Source: Lunasporangiospora selenospora
Lineage: Eukaryota; Mortierellomycota; Mortierellomycetes; Mortierellales; Mortierellaceae
DNA length: 11,629 bases
Direction of reading: 5' to 3'
Assembly (NCBI GenBank): GCA_015680635.1
Contig: JAABOA010000277.1
Coordinates: forward strand, 6,142-17,770
The first letter of the stretch is position 1. Each line of letters opens with the position of its first letter. Shown in pieces: positions 9,901-11,629 of this stretch. The notes below the pieces were generated by a model. That model ran no database searches. It worked only from the letters and a program-made list of their open reading frames with translations, and was not told the DNA's origin. Made by a program: the position numbers and the translations under genes.

Positions 9901-10881
9901 AGAATTTTTTTCACTTTGGTCAGGAAACCTATTTAATTTCACATGAAAAAAGAAAAAAAAAATCCGGTAATCATGTCAGACAACCTGGCTTTGGATTCCA
10001 ACAATCACATCCAGTCCTACCCCCAGCTTATCCATCGTTCATTCACAACACTCCAGACTCCACAAAGAATACAGTCTTTAGCACCGCTTTACCATTGAGA
10101 TACACAGGCTTTGCCAGCTCAATGTGTCCGAAATGGCCAGGACATTCAGCCATGCCTTCGGAGCAAGTTTGACATTTGAAATTGCGGTTGATCGTTCCCA
10201 TCCTTGGGTCGTGGAGACCTCCGATCTTGGGTCGTTTTGTGCCTTCGTCAATCAGTTCTGCATGTTCGATCTTGGCTACTGACATGTTTTTCTGCAAAAA
10301 AAATCCCACCCGCAAAGAACAAGTGCGAGAAGGAGAGGGCAGAGAAAACAGGTAGGAAAGGAAAATTGAAAAAGAAAAGAAAACGGGTGCATGTGTTCAG
10401 CCATACAGCTTGCTAAGAGGTCTTTTCTTTTTCTTCTTTTCCGATTCTATCCATCGGTCCCCGAATGGCATCAACATGAACGATAAAGAGGTCTGTACAA
10501 AAACGCTCAAAAACGGATCATAGGATGTGAAAGTGCTTTGATTCGAATGACAAAAGAGCAACAGGGCTGTATAACAGCGGTGCCAAAACACAGACTGACA
10601 ATCCATATGCCAAAAGAATGGCTCACTGTATCATCATAATCATAATCATTATCACCATAGGCAAATGCTTTCTACCATCCTTCACCCACACCTCCCGTAG
10701 AAAGAGTGGGTCAGAGGAGGGTAGGCATCACCTTGCAGACCAAGTTGGTGCTGCACTATTGAACAAGGACAGGAACAATTGGTAGAACACGTACGATTTC
10801 CTCGGGTGAGAGAATACCAAACTGGACGCAGTCAACGCGCCGCAGTGGCGCGGAGGAGTATGCGAATCTGCTGGCACTCAT
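3975..10881 (-). CDS. RPB1: RNA polymerase II largest subunit RPB1, six exons, complete
   Basis: This is the catalytic and clamp subunit of nuclear RNA polymerase II. Exons are 10881-10795, 10291-10093, 9928-9858, 9635-9375, 9021-8635 and 8483-3975; joined they encode 1837 residues (yeast has 1733). The start ATG (10881-10879) has A at -3 and an in-frame TGA four codons upstream. Exon 1 carries YSSAPLRRV and FGILSPEEI, the conserved N-terminus. The clamp zinc ligands are C69, C72, C79 and H82 (CQTC..CPGH), and C109, C112, C150 and C182. The metal-A loop [10 protein letters not shown] is at residues 491-500, with D493, D495 and D497 as Mg ligands. The bridge-helix region ([18 protein letters not shown]) begins near 836, and the trigger loop LNTFHYAG is at 1110-1117 with the catalytic-type His1114. 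The CTD occupies 1565-1769, followed by a Gly-rich tail ending SDDEE. No frameshift or missing key residue is seen, so the gene should be functional. Confidence 0.97.
4182..4796 (-). repeat. RPB1: RPB1 C-terminal domain heptad array (21-bp units)
   Basis: Residues 1565-1769 comprise 29 tandem units, of which 21 are exact YSPTSPS by hand count. The order is [20 protein letters not shown], one consensus, YSPTSPN, four consensus, [10 protein letters not shown], two consensus, [14 protein letters not shown], fourteen consensus and YSPASPS. The lengths sum exactly to 205 residues. In the family this domain is phosphorylated on Ser2, Ser5 and Ser7 and recruits capping, splicing and 3'-end factors. 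Neighbouring units use different synonymous codons, so the protein repeat is more regular than the DNA repeat. The array also opens long spurious frames in other registers. Confidence 0.97.
6090..6161 (-). other. RPB1: RPB1 trigger loop
   Basis: It encodes [17 protein letters not shown] followed by VPRLKEI, starting at residue 1110. His1114 matches yeast His1085, which contacts the incoming NTP. The preceding [19 protein letters not shown] is the conserved segment shared by large polymerase subunits. Confidence 0.95.
7989..8018 (-). other. RPB1: RPB1 catalytic metal-A loop
   Basis: This stretch encodes [10 protein letters not shown], residues 491-500. The three aspartates D493, D495 and D497 correspond to the metal-A ligands D481, D483 and D485 of yeast Rpb1. 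The motif is intact, as expected of an active polymerase. Confidence 0.97.
8484..8634 (-). other. RPB1 intron 5
   Basis: The donor is GTAAGC at 8634 and the acceptor is TATTAG ending at 8484; length 151 nt, phase 0. It joins KNGRP to [13 protein letters not shown] in a highly conserved region. Its 5' half is strongly purine-rich in the transcript. CTGAC and TTAAC, about 40-50 nt before the acceptor, are possible branch sites. Confidence 0.9.
9047..9053 (-). other. Branch site of RPB1 intron 4
   Basis: TACTAAT on the minus strand differs from the TACTAAC consensus only at the last base. It sits about 26 nt before the acceptor at 9022 and directly beside the minisatellite, which starts 8 bases further upstream in the transcript. 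Confidence 0.6.
9061..9313. repeat. 10-bp minisatellite inside RPB1 intron 4
   Basis: On the plus strand seven exact copies of TTCACTCTGC run from 9070 to 9139, then four of TTCACTCTCC to 9179 and one more at 9181-9190. From there to about 9313 the units degenerate, with TTCCCTCTCC and TTCACTCCCC variants. A longer unit beginning TTCACTCGATCCTCC occurs at 9201 and again at 9256, 55 bp apart. The tract is nearly pure pyrimidine on this strand and purine-rich in the RPB1 transcript. Confidence 0.95.
9636..9857 (-). other. RPB1 intron 3
   Basis: The donor is GTAAGT at 9857 and the acceptor is TTCTAG ending at 9636; length 222 nt, phase 0. It joins CSKLKVDD to NNSKFV, inside the second clamp zinc site. 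The flanking exon 3 is only 71 nt long, placed by the ECVCFSC motif. Confidence 0.9.
9929..10092 (-). other. RPB1 intron 2
   Basis: The donor is GTAAAG at 10092 and the acceptor is AAATAG ending at 9929; length 164 nt, phase 1. It splits the Gly96 codon, giving [14 protein letters not shown] across the junction as in RPB1 homologues. A CTGAC-type branch sequence lies about 45-50 nt before the acceptor. Confidence 0.9.
10292..10794 (-). other. RPB1 intron 1
   Basis: The donor is GTACGT at 10794 and the acceptor is a T-run followed by GCAG ending at 10292; length 503 nt, phase 0. It is the longest intron in the window. It contains mixed pyrimidine-rich and AT-rich sequence, including a short imperfect AT/ATG-rich run near 10630-10655. 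I see no convincing RNA gene in it. Confidence 0.9.
10795..10881 (-). other. RPB1: RPB1 exon 1 (29 codons)
   Basis: This short exon is recognised by homology rather than length. It encodes [16 protein letters not shown], followed by a segment ending FGILSPEEI, which is the usual RPB1 N-terminus. It stops exactly at a GTACGT donor, and joining it to exon 2 gives [13 protein letters not shown], the arrangement expected in the family. Taking the first methionine of exon 2 as the start would lose 31 conserved residues. Confidence 0.93.
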
Positions 10882-10901
10882 GCTCGATGCTCACGGCTCT
10901 T

Positions 10902-10936
10902 CAAGTAGGAGGTGGAAGGAGGAGGATGGCGGAGGG
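10902..10936 (-). promoter_or_regulatory. Pyrimidine tract upstream of the RPB1 start
   Basis: On the RPB1 strand the stretch about 20-55 nt before the ATG is dominated by C and T (CATCCTCCTCCTTCCACCTC). CT-rich blocks just upstream of start codons are common in fungal housekeeping genes and often mark transcription start zones. The assignment rests on composition and position only. Confidence 0.4.
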
Positions 10937-10940
10937 ATAT

Positions 10941-10945
10941 ATTGG
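10941..10945 (-). promoter_or_regulatory. CCAAT box upstream of RPB1
   Basis: CGCCAAT on the RPB1 strand lies about 60 nt before the ATG. Further CCAAT copies on the same strand are at 11014-11010 and 11214-11210, the last again as CGCCAAT. CCAAT is the binding core of the fungal HAP/CBF complex. A 5-bp core is weak evidence alone; the same-strand clustering raises it somewhat. Confidence 0.35.
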
Positions 10946-11043
10946 CGAAGTGCTTAAGTGCCGCGGAAATGCACAGTTGACAGCAGAAAGACAAAGGGTA
11001 TTAGGAAATATTGGAGTAAGAACAGGCCCCTTGGTGTGATCCT

Positions 11044-11559
11044 ATGCCGACAGTAGTAACCTCGTTCAAATGCCTGAGCTGCTCGTCCCTGATCCAGATG
11101 CTCGGAGTAATCAAATCCCTGTCTCTTCTTTACTCGTCTTGTCTTTCTGTGGAATCAAACAATGTTGTCTATAGGCTAGATCTTTGTTTTCTCTCTTCGT
11201 CCAAGACGGATTGGCGGCGCAAGCAAAAAGGGCACCAATGCTGTCGCACACAGATCACAAGTCCAATAAGAGAAAGCGAGAGAATGGAACAACAGTGGAC
11301 CAAACAGACAAAGGAAAGCAAAGATGAAAGGGATGCAATGATGGATCTGCTCGGCTATTTATACATAATCTCTGCGGATTTAGTATATACGATATATGAA
11401 ATACCACGATATTTTGAAGAAAAAAGTCGCATCAATAACGTTTACTTCTTAACCCTCCTTGCTAAATGTCTGGGTTGCCGATGTCTACTGTCCACACGCC
11501 ATCGTGTTAACTCTCCTGTCATCACTGCTCTGCAGATAAACATTTTGCCTCATCGCTAG
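11044..11559 (+). CDS. Doubtful ORF, 171 codons, divergent from RPB1
   Basis: An ATG at 11044 opens a 171-codon frame ending at 11557-11559, with no other gene on either strand to explain it as a shadow. The predicted protein has an unusual composition, with several Cys and many Ser and Leu at the start, a charged middle (KQTKESKDERD) and a patchily hydrophobic end. I recognise no domain, signal peptide or repeat. It covers the region expected to hold the RPB1 promoter, including the TATA and CCAAT sequences. A chance ORF is the more likely explanation, but a small lineage-specific gene cannot be excluded. Confidence 0.15.
   Translation: MPTVVTSFKCLSCSSLIQMLGVIKSLSLLYSSCLSVESNNVVYRLDLCFLSSSKTDWRRKQKGHQCCRTQITSPIRESERMEQQWTKQTKESKDERDAMMDLLGYLYIISADLVYTIYEIPRYFEEKSRINNVYFLTLLAKCLGCRCLLSTRHRVNSPVITALQINILPHR
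11356..11363 (-). promoter_or_regulatory. TATA-like box far upstream of RPB1
   Basis: TATAAATA on the RPB1 strand lies about 475 nt before the start codon. If used it would imply a 5' leader over 400 nt or an untranslated first exon. The surrounding DNA is AT-rich, so chance occurrence is possible. Confidence 0.25.
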
Positions 11560-11629
11560 ACACAGCTAGCCGACAGAGTATTAAAATACTAAATTCTGGG
11601 GTTATCTGCTCGTCAAGTGCTCCATTCCG

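Larger units (their letters stand above)
10882..11629. other. Upstream region of RPB1
   Basis: These 748 nt lie upstream of the RPB1 start and run to the window edge. On the RPB1 strand they hold a pyrimidine tract next to the start codon, three CCAAT sequences and a distant TATA box. A plus-strand open frame at 11044-11559 is the only sizeable ORF, and I doubt it. No convincing second gene is visible, so this is probably promoter and 5' leader. Confidence 0.5.

Noticed and set aside
10292-10794. A C/D-box snoRNA inside RPB1 intron 1: GTGATG near 10731, CTGA near 10713 and ATGATGA near 10635 on the coding strand.
   Set aside because: No CTGA lies at a suitable distance downstream of the good C box, and no terminal stem is visible.
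10779-11039. An 86-codon plus-strand frame.
   Set aside because: It overlaps RPB1 exon 1 in antisense and the CT-rich promoter tract, which explain it.
11577-11590. A perfect 6-bp inverted repeat, AGTATT-AA-AATACT.
   Set aside because: It is short and AT-rich, easily found by chance, and not linked to any element end or target duplication.

Overview
The window reads as nuclear DNA of a fungus, most likely an early-diverging filamentous lineage such as Mortierellomycota or Mucoromycota. The basis is a fungal-type RPB1 ([13 protein letters not shown] and [12 protein letters not shown] segments), spliceosomal introns of about 140-500 nt with GTAAGT-like donors, and flanking genes for long low-complexity Ser/Thr/Gly/His-rich proteins. 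The phylum is inference; the fungal nuclear origin is firm.

Layout: (1) 1-1091, plus strand: the end, or all, of a gene for a disordered protein with a proline-rich SH3-ligand-like tail. (2) 1092-1313: a compact intergenic stretch with a possible poly(A) signal for gene 1 and a clear TATA box for gene 2. (3) 1314-3480, plus strand: a two-exon gene for a disordered 675-residue protein of unknown function with three related short helical motifs. (4) 3481-3974: the shared 3' region of two convergent genes. (5) 3975-10881, minus strand: the complete gene for the largest subunit of RNA polymerase II, RPB1. I reconstruct six exons: 10881-10795, 10291-10093, 9928-9858, 9635-9375, 9021-8635 and 8483-3975. 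They join in frame to 5514 nt, encoding 1837 residues plus a stop. The first exon has only 29 codons and lies behind a 503-nt intron. All five introns fall in the first 18% of the protein; the remaining 4.5 kb is one exon ending in 29 heptad units of the C-terminal domain (CTD). Intron 4 carries a 10-bp purine/pyrimidine minisatellite. (6) 10882-11629: the upstream region of RPB1, with a pyrimidine tract, CCAAT boxes and a distant TATA box, overlapped by one doubtful plus-strand ORF.

The three genes show no obvious joint pathway: RPB1 is housekeeping and the two left genes look lineage-specific. I found no mobile element, tRNA, rRNA, CRISPR array or new multi-gene system. The points worth a second look are the intronic minisatellite, the RPB1 exon structure, the CTD and linker architecture, and the repeat-bearing disordered protein.
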